From: Patagioenas fasciata | Lineage: Eukaryota; Chordata; Aves; Columbiformes; Columbidae | DNA: 64,000 nt | Direction of reading: 5' to 3' | Assembly: GCF_037038585.1 (NCBI RefSeq) | Contig: NW_027288510.1 | Span: 3,973,001-4,037,000, forward strand | Part shown: piece after piece, positions 9,938 to 19,548 of the stretch | How the letters are laid out: every line of letters starts with the position of its first letter | How positions within the stretch are numbered: position 1 is the first letter of the stretch | Program-made: the position numbers and the translations under genes | The notes under the pieces: generated by a model | Told to the model about the DNA's origin: nothing | The model's input: the letters and a program-made list of their open reading frames with translations, nothing else | Databases searched by the model: none

Positions 9938-10587
9938 CTAGAGGGAAACAGAGGTGTCCAACTCAGCCTGGAGCGCTACTGCCCACAGCAAGAAATGCAC
10001 GGTTACAGTACAAACTGCAGCTGAATCCAGTATGGTATTAAAAGGGAAATATTGGTTTTCTCTCCAGTTTAAAATATACACTTTGGTATAACTCTTTAGG
10101 CCTGACGCCCTAAAAGAACTGTCAGCTAAACTGTCCTGGAAAAATAAAAGACACCTTTCTATCACTTACATTACCAGGGGGAAAGATTTCTATATCATGA
10201 TACTTTTGAAAGAGATTGATACAAATAAGCCAAATCGGAGCTCTACAGTTACAAAGTACTTCTACATCTTCAGGTGAGGTAGCCTAAGATACAGTCAAAA
10301 TACGCTATTTCTGAGGGGTCAAATGCTAAACGTTGCAAAAGAGGCCACACAGTCTACATCCACACTGTATAACAAAAAGACAAACACCTTCAGAAGAACT
10401 GAAGGAAAAGCCCAATCAATGAAGCAAGTCTGGATAACCAAGCAGAGCTGCGCTCTGTGTCCCAGCAACAGAGCGGTTCTGGAACAACAGACTTACACCG
10501 ATATAAGTTAAAAAACAAACAAACAAACAATGAGAAGCCCAGAACTCTTTCCCCGAGCATTTCAAGTAATACCTATGATCTACATAC

Positions 10588-10712
10588 CGCATCCATGTAT
10601 GTCAGCTGTTCTGCCACCAGGTCTTCTTGGGACAGCGAGAATTCTTCTGGGCCGCTGATCTCCAGTTCCTCTTCCTCGTCCGGGGTGCAGGGAGAAAGGC
10701 TGTGGAACGCGT
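10588..10712 (-). CDS. Gene 1 exon 8, acidic linker before CDC25
   Basis: 125 nt, acceptor ctggccag, donor GCG|GTATGT. It encodes DEEEELEISGPEEFS followed by EDLVAEQLTYMDA, the conserved entry to the CDC25 domain. Confidence 0.85.
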
Positions 10713-11434
10713 CTGGCCAGCGGGGAAAACACGAGTCAGTGAATTGATACAGAAAACAAGTAATCAAAGCAGGTATTTGGAAAATCACTACATAGAAGAA
10801 CAGAACATGCAAAGGGACCTGCCTGGGGTAACGGCCTCACCGTGCTGCATATTTTAGGGAGATAGAGAAGGTCCAGAAGATTAAATGGGCAAAGAGAAGG
10901 TAGAAGAAAAAGAAATAGGGAGAACTGAGCTGTTCAGGGTCTCTTAGCTGAGAAGTGCCTTAACCCATTCACTAACCATTCTTTGGAAAGAACAAACCCA
11001 CCAACCCCCCCACAACAACTCCTTATTAACACTGCAGAACTTTGATAATCTGCTTGTCAGCATTTACGCATTCTATACTCTGAAAAACAGCTGAACTGCA
11101 AAGAGACAAGACTGCAGTTATACCCCCAAAATATTACGCTGAGAATGCTCTTATGTCCACGTTTCAAGGGAAGAGGAGGAGAAGGGAGAGAGACCAGTTG
11201 GAAAGTTAAAACGTGCTTTGCTAGTACTACTGATGAGGAGAGAAAGTAATGCAAAATATACGAAACCAATCGTGGCTCCAGCAGCTTCAGGACAGGCCCC
11301 CGGACGCCCTGGGCTGGACTCGGCACTAAACCAGAGCTGGATTCAGGGCTGCAGGGCTGTACAGAATTGATCAGCAGCCTTGGCTGCCGCAGCACTAAGT
11401 CTAAACCTGGGCCTTTTCTGCACACCAGTCCTAC

Positions 11435-11461
11435 CGTTATGCGCTCCAGAGCCAACGGGGT
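11435..11461 (-). CDS. Gene 1 possible 27 nt micro-exon 7
   Basis: It has a good acceptor (tgtttttcag) and a weaker donor (AACG|GTAGGA). Length 27, phase 1 on both sides, so it could be included or skipped without a frame change. It encodes about nine residues (PVGSGAHN). Exon 6 also joins exon 8 directly in frame, so this is tentative. Confidence 0.35.
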
Positions 11462-11673
11462 CTGAAAAACACGCAGGTAACGTGAGAAAAATGCATGTAG
11501 TAGAACTCAGTCTGCCTACTAAGGCTGGAAGTTGATTCCAGTACTCATTCACATACCACGTGAGCTCTTACGACTTTTCGGCTCACGGCACAGGAAGCTT
11601 TGTGCTCTGGATAAGGGGATGTGTCAGGCTTGACGCTGGGAGAACACACAGACAGCAGAGAAAGGTACTTTAC

Positions 11674-11858
11674 CATCATTCTCCCATTCTTCTTTCTGGA
11701 ACTGCTCCAGGAGGTTCTGCGCCCTCTTCTCCGGGTCAGAGCCGGGCATGTTCTTCTTCAGATAACTCAGCACCTTCTGCAGACACACGTACTCGGGCGG
11801 CTCTCGGAAATCGTCGGCACATTGGTCGAGCCAGGCTTGTAAAATCGATGCCATCGCA
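11674..11858 (-). CDS. Gene 1 exon 6, end of REM domain
   Basis: 185 nt, acceptor gctcacag, donor GATG|GTAAAG. It encodes ILQAWLDQCADDFREPP and NMPGSDPEKRAQNLLEQF, strongly conserved in RGL1 and RALGDS. Confidence 0.9.
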
Positions 11859-12291
11859 CTGTGAGCAAATTCAGAGAGAACACATGGGTTGTATGCAGCA
11901 GGTATTGATGCAATCGCATGGATCTGTACCTAATATAACAACAGGAACACTGAGACATTCATCCCCCACGTGAGGGCAGTATGGACACTTCTGTGAGCAC
12001 AGAATTTAATTTGTTCTTTTTAGGCAAGAAATATTATTAAGATAATACTTCATAGGAAACTAAAGGCTGCTTCTTCAATTACACCTTGAGAAACCAGCGC
12101 AGTCATTCATATTTTCTCTGCGTTGTATTATTGGATGTGTTATGAGACAGCTGATACTTGGCCTTTACACAAGCTCCTTGAAGCAAACAGGGCTGTGAAT
12201 TGTCAAATGAAACAACAGCTCTGCTGCCCACGTCCCGCTCCAGCACCGAACCCTGACTGGGGCTCGCTGGGCGCTGCAAAACCAAACTTAC

Positions 12292-12369
12292 GTCCTGAGC
12301 ACTGTGCTGGATCCGGGGGAATTCTGGGTTCCATGTTCTTCAGAGCCCGAGATCTCCAGGTTTCCGTAT
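12292..12369 (-). CDS. Gene 1 exon 5, REM linker
   Basis: 78 nt, acceptor ttttttcag, donor GTAAGT. Across the junction it reads DRYGNLEISGSEEHG, continuing exon 4 as in RGL1. Confidence 0.8.
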
Positions 12370-12824
12370 CTGAAAAAATGAGATGGCTGTTTAGAGGAAC
12401 CTCTACTGAGCAACCCAAACAGCGTAATCCATATACAATTGGCATAAACATATAGATATTGGCATATTCATATACAATTGGCATGAAGACAAGGGCTTCA
12501 TGCTGGACAATTCCACCGTGGCTGGGGAAGCTGCGGCAGAGATGAAGGGTTTGCACATATCCCCCGTGCACTGGTCTTTTTTTAAGGGACAAGCTGTATT
12601 GGTTTTCTTGTGTCGGTCCCAGTTTGGTTCCTTAGCGGTCAGACCACGCACGCTTTCCCCACCTGGCGCTTAAGCTTTAATGAGATTTGGGATGTGGGCA
12701 ACGTGCATTTACACATGGTGTGTTTACGCTGAAATCCTGAATTTTGCAGGATTCTTTTCTGTCAACATCCCCCTGTCGTGTATAATAAATGACGGCTCAG
12801 TTTCCATTCTGTCCCGGCTCTCAC

Positions 12825-13033
12825 CTGTCCAGGAGCAGTTCCAGGACTGTGCTGGTGGAAGCAAAGGCCCTGTACGTGGAGAGGAAGATGCTGATGTATG
12901 TGAAGTCATTATCGGCAAAGGCCGTCGGAAGCGTCTCCACCAGCTTTTCCAAAGTTCCAGCTTTCAGGGCCCTGCTGTTGCACGTCTCGTCCGGGCTGAC
13001 AGTGTGTCCTGCAGGGAACTGGTCCCCTTCAGC
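12825..13033 (-). CDS. Gene 1 exon 4, REM domain
   Basis: 209 nt, acceptor ttgtag, donor CAG|GTGAGA. It encodes 69 residues with KAGTLEKLVETL and DFTYISIFLSTYRAF, the signature of the Ras exchanger motif (REM), and ends in phase 2. Confidence 0.9.
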
Positions 13034-13961
13034 CTACAAAGTGGAAACAAAGACAAAGCACAAAACTCAGACAGAAGCCAGAGCCCCGACAGAGCTTGCA
13101 CAACGAAACACAGATTCCATTCCACCTTTTCACAGGAATAGTCCATCTCTAGTTACTAAACAATTTTGTCGGTTTGGGCTCTCCAAACACCAAATGCTGT
13201 ATCAAATACTGGAGGACAATCAAGACATTTCTTATTGAAACAGCCAAGTGTTTCCAGTGCTTAAGCTGTAATCTCCTGGTTGCCTTTGAAACTGACCATT
13301 CTCTCATAACAGGGCCAACCATTCAAAAACCCCGGATGCTTTCTTAGCATCCAGAAGTTTAAGAAAGGTTTCTCAGACTTCTTGCAGCATGAAAGATCTA
13401 AGTTCCTTCACTTACTCCAACCTCTACAAGAAAATACTAAGCAAGGTTTCAAGCTTCTCAGTACTTAAAGGAATTGGTAATAAAGCCCAACTCACTCAAA
13501 ATGAACAAAAACAGTTGTATTCCTTTCAACACGGGTTCTATGAAATTTTCAGTTAGAGCTGCATTTCTCCCAGACACATCCACTACCAGCCAACGCTTTT
13601 CAGCTGAAAAGCCTCCAAATCACTCTACAAATGCAGCATCACTAAGAACTCTTCCCATCAGCTGGAAAATGTACAGGAGGTCAAAAATACTTTCTGCTGT
13701 TTCTCCCGGTAAAAACAGGAGGCAGAGGTGGGAAATCTGCCACTCAAAGTCTCTATACTACCAACCTGGACACCACACCAAAGCAAGTTCTTATATTATT
13801 GCCTTGGATCCTGAAGAAAATGTAGAAACATCGCAACGTAACATGAAAGTTCTACCCACCTCCTGACCCTCTGGCTCAAACTGCCACAGCTGCACCGATT
13901 GCAATGAAGTGAGGACACTTTGATCAGCTGGGGGCTTGGCCACCATGCCAGCTTTACTTAC

Positions 13962-14072
13962 CCCGAGCCATCTTGCTCCTTCGCTGTCAGTCTGCTGGAT
14001 CTGCGCTCTTCTCAGGCTGTCGCAGTCAACAGCTCCTTCTTGTGCGTCTTCAGCTCCATCCTCAGTTGTGCT
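13962..14072 (-). CDS. Gene 1 exon 3, N-terminal RGL segment
   Basis: 111 nt, 37 codons, phase 0 on both sides, acceptor ctggcag, donor GTAAGT. It ends AQIQQTDSEGARWLG; the GARWLG end before the donor matches RGL1 and RALGDS (GQRWLG). Confidence 0.8.
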
Positions 14073-14706
14073 CTGCCAGGAAAAGGGCCAAGAGAAACAA
14101 GTCAGAGAGAAAGGAACATGGTCCCTGCACAAGCGCAGGCTGCAGACACCAGCATGCCAGCACCAGGATCTCACAACACCTCAACAACGCTCACTTCAGT
14201 TGCCACTTTTTAGCTGCCTTCAGTTACCTGGGCCTTTTTGGGCTTTTAACTGAAAGCAGAGAGGAGCTGAGTGCACAACTTACTGCACAAGTCAATGAAA
14301 GAGGTAAGAATTAAACCAGAGAGTCCAGATCTCCTGAACCCCACCACTAACAGCCGCTGTATTAACATGCTGATACATGTTGAGGAGCAAAGCACTAGAG
14401 AATTGAAAACAGATGTAACAATTAACTTCAGAAATACATATACTGGTCCCCCTGCAACCACATAATGCTTTTTCTTCATACATACCACTTGAATAATTAA
14501 AGTTTCAGGGCTTTACTGACTACCATAGCCTTAAGCACAGCAACAACTCAATTAGAAAGGATTTGAGTGCAGTGCAACCAAATCCTGGTTTGGGGAAGCT
14601 GGGGTTTGGGGTTTTTTTGGGGGTTGCTTTTCTGGTTTTTTTTTACCTCTTTTAACTCTAAAATATCCCTAAGTCATACAGAACTGTCTGTGCACCAGTG
14701 ACTTGC

Positions 14707-15171
14707 CTCTTGAACGCTCTGTGGAACCTCCACGTCTTCCCCAGGTTGGTTCCTCACATTTTCTTCCAGGCTCTGTGGAGTCTCCACGTCTTCTTCAGTT
14801 GGCTCGCTTGGAGTCTCCTCTGTGCACTCTGCAGTCTCTGTGTCTTCCTCTGTTGCCTTGCTTAGACCGTTCTCAACGCGCTCTGGAGTCTCTGCGTCTT
14901 TGTCTGATACCTTGCTTGTAGTCTCCACATCTTCCTCTCTTGTCTCGCTTAGAGTCTGCTCAATGCGCTCTGGAGTCTCCTCAACGCGCTCTGGAGGCTC
15001 CTCAGTACACTCTGGGCTCTCCACTTCTTCCTTGGTTGGCTTGGTCAGAGTCTCCTCAAGGCTGTGCAGAGACTCCACATCTTCCTCGTGTCTCTTCTGC
15101 CTGGGTGTCCTCCTCCTTGGTCTTCTCCAGCATCTCCAAAGAGACAGGTTCCGAAAGGGGAAGTTCCGAGC
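14707..15171 (-). CDS. Gene 1 exon 2, acidic repeat exon
   Basis: It has an acceptor ttttctaacag, 465 nt open in phase 0, and a possible GC donor (GAG|GCAAGT at 14706-14701). It starts basic (RRPRRRTPRQKR) and then has five to six degenerate 18-residue acidic repeats of the type EETPSEPTEEDVETPQSL. Entered in phase 1, the frame begins GSELPLSEPVSLEMLEK and stops at 15056-15058. The region is probably disordered. I know of no counterpart in RGL1. Confidence 0.6.
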
Positions 15172-15307
15172 CTGTTAGAAAACAACGGAAAAACAGTTTT
15201 GAATTGCAGATAGCAACACATTTACTTTTAACGTCCTTGCAAAAGTACCGGGACAAGATCACATGAACCCTGAAATTCAGACACTATTACAATGCAAAAA
15301 ATAGATA

Positions 15308-15478
15308 GGATCACAGAAACATTTTGGTTGGAAGAGACCATCGAGTGCAACCGTCAACCCACCCCTGGCACTGCCCCATGTCCCTCAGGACCTCATCTAT
15401 GTCCCTTTTAAACCCCTCCAGGGATGGTGACCCCACCGCTGCCATGGGCAGCCTGTTCCAATGTCTAATAACCCTTTC
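15308..15478 (-). mobile_element. CR1 LINE 3' fragment A, unit 1 (intron 1)
   Basis: It begins ggatcacagaaacattttgg and continues ttggaagagacc, the reverse complement of a CR1 3' end, with the typical phrases catgtccctcagg and gggcagcctgttccaatg. It is cut at about 15478 by a second CR1 3' end. Confidence 0.85.
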
Positions 15479-16098
15479 ACAGAATCCCAGAATCCCAGAA
15501 TGTCAGGGGTTGGAAGGGACCTGGAAAGCTCATCCAGGAGCAGGAACACCCAGCTGAGGTTCCACAGGAAGGGGTCCAGGCGGGTTTGAATGTCTGCAGA
15601 GAAGGAGACTCCACAACCCCCATGGGCAGCCTGGGCCAGGCTCTGACACCCTCACCATGAAGAAGTTTCTTGTCAAATTTAAGAGGAACCTTTTGTATCT
15701 CAGTTTGTACCCGTCACCCCTTGTCCTGTCACTGGTTGTCACTGAGAAGAGCCTGGCTCCATCCTCCTGACACTCACCCTTTACATATTTATAAACATTA
15801 ATGAGGTCACCCCTCAGTCTCCTCTTCTCCAGCTCCAGAGCCCCAGCTCCCTCAGCCTTTCCTCACACGGGAGATGCTCCACTCCCTCCAGCATCTTGGT
15901 GGCTGCGCTGGACTCTCTCCAGCAGTTCCCTGTCCTTCTGGAGCTGAGGGGCCACAACTGGACACAATATTCCAGGGGTGGTCTCCCCAGGGCAGAGCAG
16001 AGGGGCAGGAGAACCTCTCTGACCTACTGACCACCCCCTTCTAACCCACCCCGGGTATCATTGGCTTCCTGGCCACAAGGGCCCAGTGCTGGCTCATG
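15479..16098 (-). mobile_element. CR1 LINE 3' fragment B, unit 1 (intron 1)
   Basis: It starts with the octamer-type tail cagaatcccagaatccc, then ttggaagggacctgg, and runs to ggccacaagggcccagtgct, all typical of CR1 3' regions on the minus strand. Lying head to tail with fragment A, it looks like an insertion into or next to it. Confidence 0.85.
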
Positions 16099-16260
16099 GT
16101 TTTCCTTCCTCAGTGTGATATATCACACTATATTTCAAATTTAATCTCTTTTTTTTAGCCATGCCTTTTAAGAAATGAGAAAGCATTACACAAATCCCTT
16201 TTATGAAGTGAAACTGCAAAAAGAACTATTACATTTTTTAGCACTAAAGGGACAATTTAC

Positions 16261-16300
16261 CTGGGGAGGGAGGGCGGGCGGCGGGGCCCGGCTCGCTCAT
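16261..16300 (-). CDS. Gene 1 exon 1, first coding exon at the unit 1/2 junction
   Basis: The ATG at 16298-16300 is the first in its frame. It encodes MSEPGPAARPPSP plus one base, then the donor CAG|GTAAAT. The coding part lies in unit 2 and the donor in unit 1, so the exon spans the duplication breakpoint. Its 40 nt leave phase 1, which leads exon 2 into a frame with an early stop. Confidence 0.55.
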
Positions 16301-16750
16301 ACCCGTCCGCAGCAGGGCCCGCAGCCGATCCCGCACATGGCGCTGTGTCCGCGTCCGCAGGCAGGGCTGCTGCCGGCTCCGCCAGCCCCGCACTCCCGCT
16401 CTCTCTCGCACCGACCGCTCGCCCCCACGCCAACGGCGGCGACGGCTCCGCCGGCACCACGGCGACCGGACGCGGCCTCGCGGCGGCACGCGCCGCCCGC
16501 AGCCGGCCAATCGCAGCTCGCCGCCGCTCCGCGCGCGCCCCCTTGCCCCGCCCTCAGCCCGCCCGCAGTCCGAGCCCTTGCTCAGCCGGACAAGGCGCCG
16601 GGAGCGGGACGGACGGACCGAGCCGGGAGCGTGGGCATCAGACTGTGCGTGGAACACAACGTGTGCTGCGGCAGAGCCCGGGGCGAGCGCTCCCGGAGCT
16701 GCTTCACGCACACGCACCACGCGCTGGGATTTTACTCCTGGCCCTTTAAA
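16263..16750 (-). promoter_or_regulatory. CpG island, likely promoter of RGL1-like gene 1
   Basis: It has high CpG density, GC boxes and a CCAAT motif and no TATA box. On the minus strand the frame crossing it reaches its first ATG at 16298-16300 and then a consensus donor CAG|GTAAAT at 16261/16260, which points into unit 1. The island belongs by sequence to unit 2 but by position to the unit 1 gene. Confidence 0.65.
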
Positions 16751-17019
16751 GATTCCTAGCACAATTGCTTACATACAGTTCTGAACTAGATATTCATTCT
16801 GTGGCTTAAAGTGTTAGTTCGTTAGTAGGCTCTTATTATGTAGTTGGTTAACCCTTTAAAATGTTATTTCCCTCTATCAATATAACTTCATAAACAAGTT
16901 TCCTAACTTTTTACATAGAACTTCACCACCTTTTCCTTTTCCAGGTTCAGAGCCCGTGCCCCATTTGGTTATATCTGTAAACATTAAACATCTTCTCAGC
17001 ACGAACCACAGCTGCATTT

Positions 17020-17730
17020 CTCACAGTTCCCCTTTTTGCTTTTTATCCCATTGATTCGTGCTTTGACTTCAAAGTTAGCCAGCACCTGCCTAAAATCATT
17101 AATTTATACCCCGTTCCTTTTGCTGCCATTTCAGGATCGATAGGCATGGCTGAGATTTGCATGCCTTGGACTGCTGAATGTAGTAACTGAATAAAGCACG
17201 GGATCATGCATGGCACAAACAGTAAACGCAGAAATGCACATACTATCACGAACCCTATTTTCTTCCACCAGGCTACAGTTTCGAGACCAATATCCATTAG
17301 GTGGACCTGGCCACCAAGTGGGAGGAATAGAGGTACTTGACGAATTTGCCCTCAACGCTAACTGACAAGGGGTTCGTCCAACGTATTCAGTCATTTGAGA
17401 CCCCCCACATATCCAGCACGAGGTGACATTTAATTCTCGGGCTGTCTTTTCCATAAGATCTATAAACAGGTTTTTCCCTGCTGTCGGTAATTGTAATCCT
17501 TTGTCTTTTTGCCTTATTTCCTCATACCAATCACTGCTGTTCTGTACCAATTTCTGTTGCTCTTGCTTTCCTTTTAATTCCTGAGTGGCACTCTTAACTA
17601 ACTCCTCCTTCTACTGATCTTGCACTCCCCCTCCATCTGAATAGCCCCACTCACCACCTTGTGTAAAACAGATCCTCTGTTCTCCCCTAGGGCAGGAGGC
17701 AGAGCCTACAGCGAGTCCACCTTTCTCTAG
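17020..17730 (-). mobile_element. Gammaretrovirus-like ERV relic, unit 2 (Env end only)
   Basis: It is homologous to 696-1406 of unit 1 and keeps the Env surface-subunit piece (about 17131-17615) and the transmembrane tail (17043-17297). It stops at the class II ERV at 17731. The protease and integrase pieces were lost with the deletion at the far edge of that ERV. Confidence 0.7.
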
Positions 17731-18058
17731 TGTTGCTTTATCCATGCGAGCCACGGAACCTGACACACCAATATGATGTTCACAGAGTTCGCTTTATTGT
17801 CGGACCGGGCTGGCTTTATAGCAAAGCTGCCCTGTCCACGCGCCTTACAACAACGTGATTGGTTGTAACTCGTGTTATACAATAACATGCTAGGCTGCAT
17901 GTGCTGTCCACGCGCTCTGCACGCATGTGTCCGGCGATTGCTCACTCATTATTACATTCTAATGGTGCTCCTTTAGTCTCTTTTGTCTCTGGCTTCACCT
18001 CTCAGCCAGGCTGGCGACAACCCCATCCCCCTGGGGCGGGGGGGGCTCTGCCACTACA
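17731..18058 (-). repeat. 3' LTR of ERV, unit 2
   Basis: 328 bp. On the minus strand it has a CCAAT box (ACCAATCA), TATA box TATAAA (17815-17820) and polyadenylation signal AATAAA (17793-17798), the usual U3-R-U5 order. Confidence 0.93.
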
Positions 18059-18075
18059 TCTCCCCCTCTTTTATT
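18059..18075 (-). promoter_or_regulatory. Polypurine tract, ERV unit 2
   Basis: The minus strand reads AAAAGAGGGGGAGA directly before the TG of the 3' LTR, the expected site for plus-strand priming. Confidence 0.85.
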
Positions 18076-18415
18076 TAATATTAACAATACGCCGTATCAT
18101 GCTTTAAACACAGTGTGAAATACAGGGTAAGAACATTAAGGCTAATACAATTACAATTAACAAGAACAAACCTGTTTTCAATATTCCTTTTAACCAAACA
18201 AGGCATTCACCCCAAAAAACCCAATATCTTCTGTTATTTTCTTGTTCTGCAAATCTTCTATCTTTTTAACTTTTAAGTTCAAACAACACATACAATCAAA
18301 CTCTTCATAACTGTGAACATGTCCAATAACAAAAAATTAATTGCTGCTCTGTTTTACAAAGTGGTATTCTCAACATTGGCTACATTCATTGCTTAAAGCG
18401 ATAACATGTCTGAGG

Positions 18416-19548
18416 TTAAGGGTTGTCATCACTGCAACCGGTTTCTCCTCTGTTAGCTAGCCAAGGTCTCACCCACTTTGCTGGGATCCATGAATTTTTG
18501 TGGTTACCTGTAGAAACACAAGCATATCCCCTTCCCCAGGTTATTAGTGACATAGGACCTTCCCATTGTTGTGTTGTCGGATTAAACACACTAACCTTAG
18601 GCACATTTTCGGAAAAATCTTTGACATTTTTGATTTGGTGCATAACAACCGGTTCCATTTCAGTTTCACTTTTAGGATTAAGCCAGTTCAGCACATACAA
18701 TGCCTTCATCAATACCTCTTCTGGGCTCACACCAATTCCCCCTTGTTTTTTCAAAACAGACAAAAGATTTTTTAATGCACGGTGTGCACGCTCAATAATT
18801 GCTTGGCCAGTAGAATTATAAGGGATTCCAAACAGGTGCTGTACCTTCCACTGGGTGAGGAAGGCTGCAAGTCTGTCAGAGTGGTATGCAGGACCATTAT
18901 CTGTTTTGATTTGTGTAGGGACACCCATGACAGCAAAAGCTTGTAGTAAATGACGTTTTACTGCCTTTGCATTTGCTGAGGTCAAGGCTGTAGCCCACAG
19001 CAGTCCTGAACAGGTATCTATGGAGACATGAATGTACTTTTGTCTGCCAAATGGTGCAAATTCAGTAATATCAGTTTGCCATAACTGACCTGGCTGCAAG
19101 CCCCGAGGATTTACTCCCTTTTGTTGGAGAGGGACTATGCGGGCACAATCAGGACAAGCTGCGATAATGGCTCGAGCTTGTTCCTTTGTAATTGTAAACT
19201 GCTTTCGGAGTGCTGCTGAGGATTGATGAAAGAATTCGTGAGCTTGTCTGGCTTGTTCAAAAGGGGATATATCTGCTACTGCCACAAGTTTGTCTATGGT
19301 GCTGTTTCCCTCTACTAGACCACCTGGTATGTTAGTATGGCTTTTTATATGCATGATAAATACTGGTGCTGTCCTATAATCTAATACGTTCCACAAATCT
19401 AACAATGCTTCAAACAACAAGGAATTGGAAACTCGCTGCAAAAGCGCTCTATGTATTCTTTGTACAATTCCCACAACATAAAGAGAATCTGTTACCAGAT
19501 TAACTGGAGAGTTATGCCATTTTTGCAATGCTGCTAAGCATATTGAGG
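18416..19548 (-). CDS. pol: pol remnant: RNase H end and integrase, ERV unit 2
   Basis: An open frame of about 370 codons without its own ATG, overlapping the end of gag in another frame. It starts inside RNase H (VTDSLYVV, then HIKSHTNIPGG). Integrase follows: a zinc-binding HHCC motif (HEFFH and CPDC), catalytic residues in WQTDITEF, KTDNGPAY and AIIERAH with 35 residues between the second Asp and the Glu, and a C-terminal segment ending WIPAKWVRPW. The catalytic core looks complete, but protease, reverse transcriptase and the front of RNase H are deleted, so expression as a normal Gag-Pol is not possible. Confidence 0.9.

Larger units (their letters stand above)
1..16262. repeat. Tandem segmental duplication, unit 1 (left end cut by window)
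   Basis: The sequence from base 1 reappears at 16325, 34077 and 49112 with only scattered substitutions, which defines a head-to-tail array. This unit has the empty ERV target site (ctctag, 1401-1406), a long AT-rich array and all recognised exons 2-19 of the RGL1-like gene. Left-hand landmarks are offset from units 2, 3 and 4 by 16324, 34076 and 49111; gene landmarks by 17756, 31950 and 53368. The offsets change because of the ERV insertions and the deletions. Confidence 0.95.
4954..16300 (-). pseudogene. RGL1: RGL1-like Ral guanine-nucleotide exchange factor, gene 1
   Basis: Nineteen exons were mapped by splice sites and phase; each is listed separately. RGL proteins bind active Ras through a C-terminal RA domain and activate Ral through a REM plus CDC25 unit. 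Motifs seen in order: GARWLG (exon 3), KAGTLEKLVE (exon 4, REM), WLDQCADDFREPP (exon 6), HHCLGCIWSRRDKKEN (exon 9, CDC25), [12 protein letters not shown] (exon 12), LINFEKRR (exon 13) and EDYELVQIISEDK (exon 18, RA). These fit RGL1 better than RALGDS, but the acidic exon 2 is unlike any RGL I know. Lesions: TGA at 7589-7591 in exon 14, GG instead of AG before exon 19, and a 40 nt exon 1 that puts exon 2 in a frame ending at 15056-15058. A truncated REM-CDC25 protein from a downstream start cannot be excluded. Confidence 0.85.

Noticed and set aside
10508..10530. AAAC tetranucleotide run in an intron (and copies in other units)
   Set aside because: A short simple repeat of ordinary kind, with no sign of function.
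14674..15078. Acidic frame as an independent 134-codon gene
   Set aside because: It starts at GTG, has no ATG, and is preceded by an open frame back to a splice acceptor at 15171. It fits better as part of an exon.
4954..16300. Naming the gene RALGDS
   Set aside because: The domain order fits both, but local strings (GARWLG, DFTYISIFLSTYRAF, HHCLGCIWSRRDKKEN, EDYELVQIISEDK) fit RGL1 better, and the proline-rich RALGDS linker is absent.
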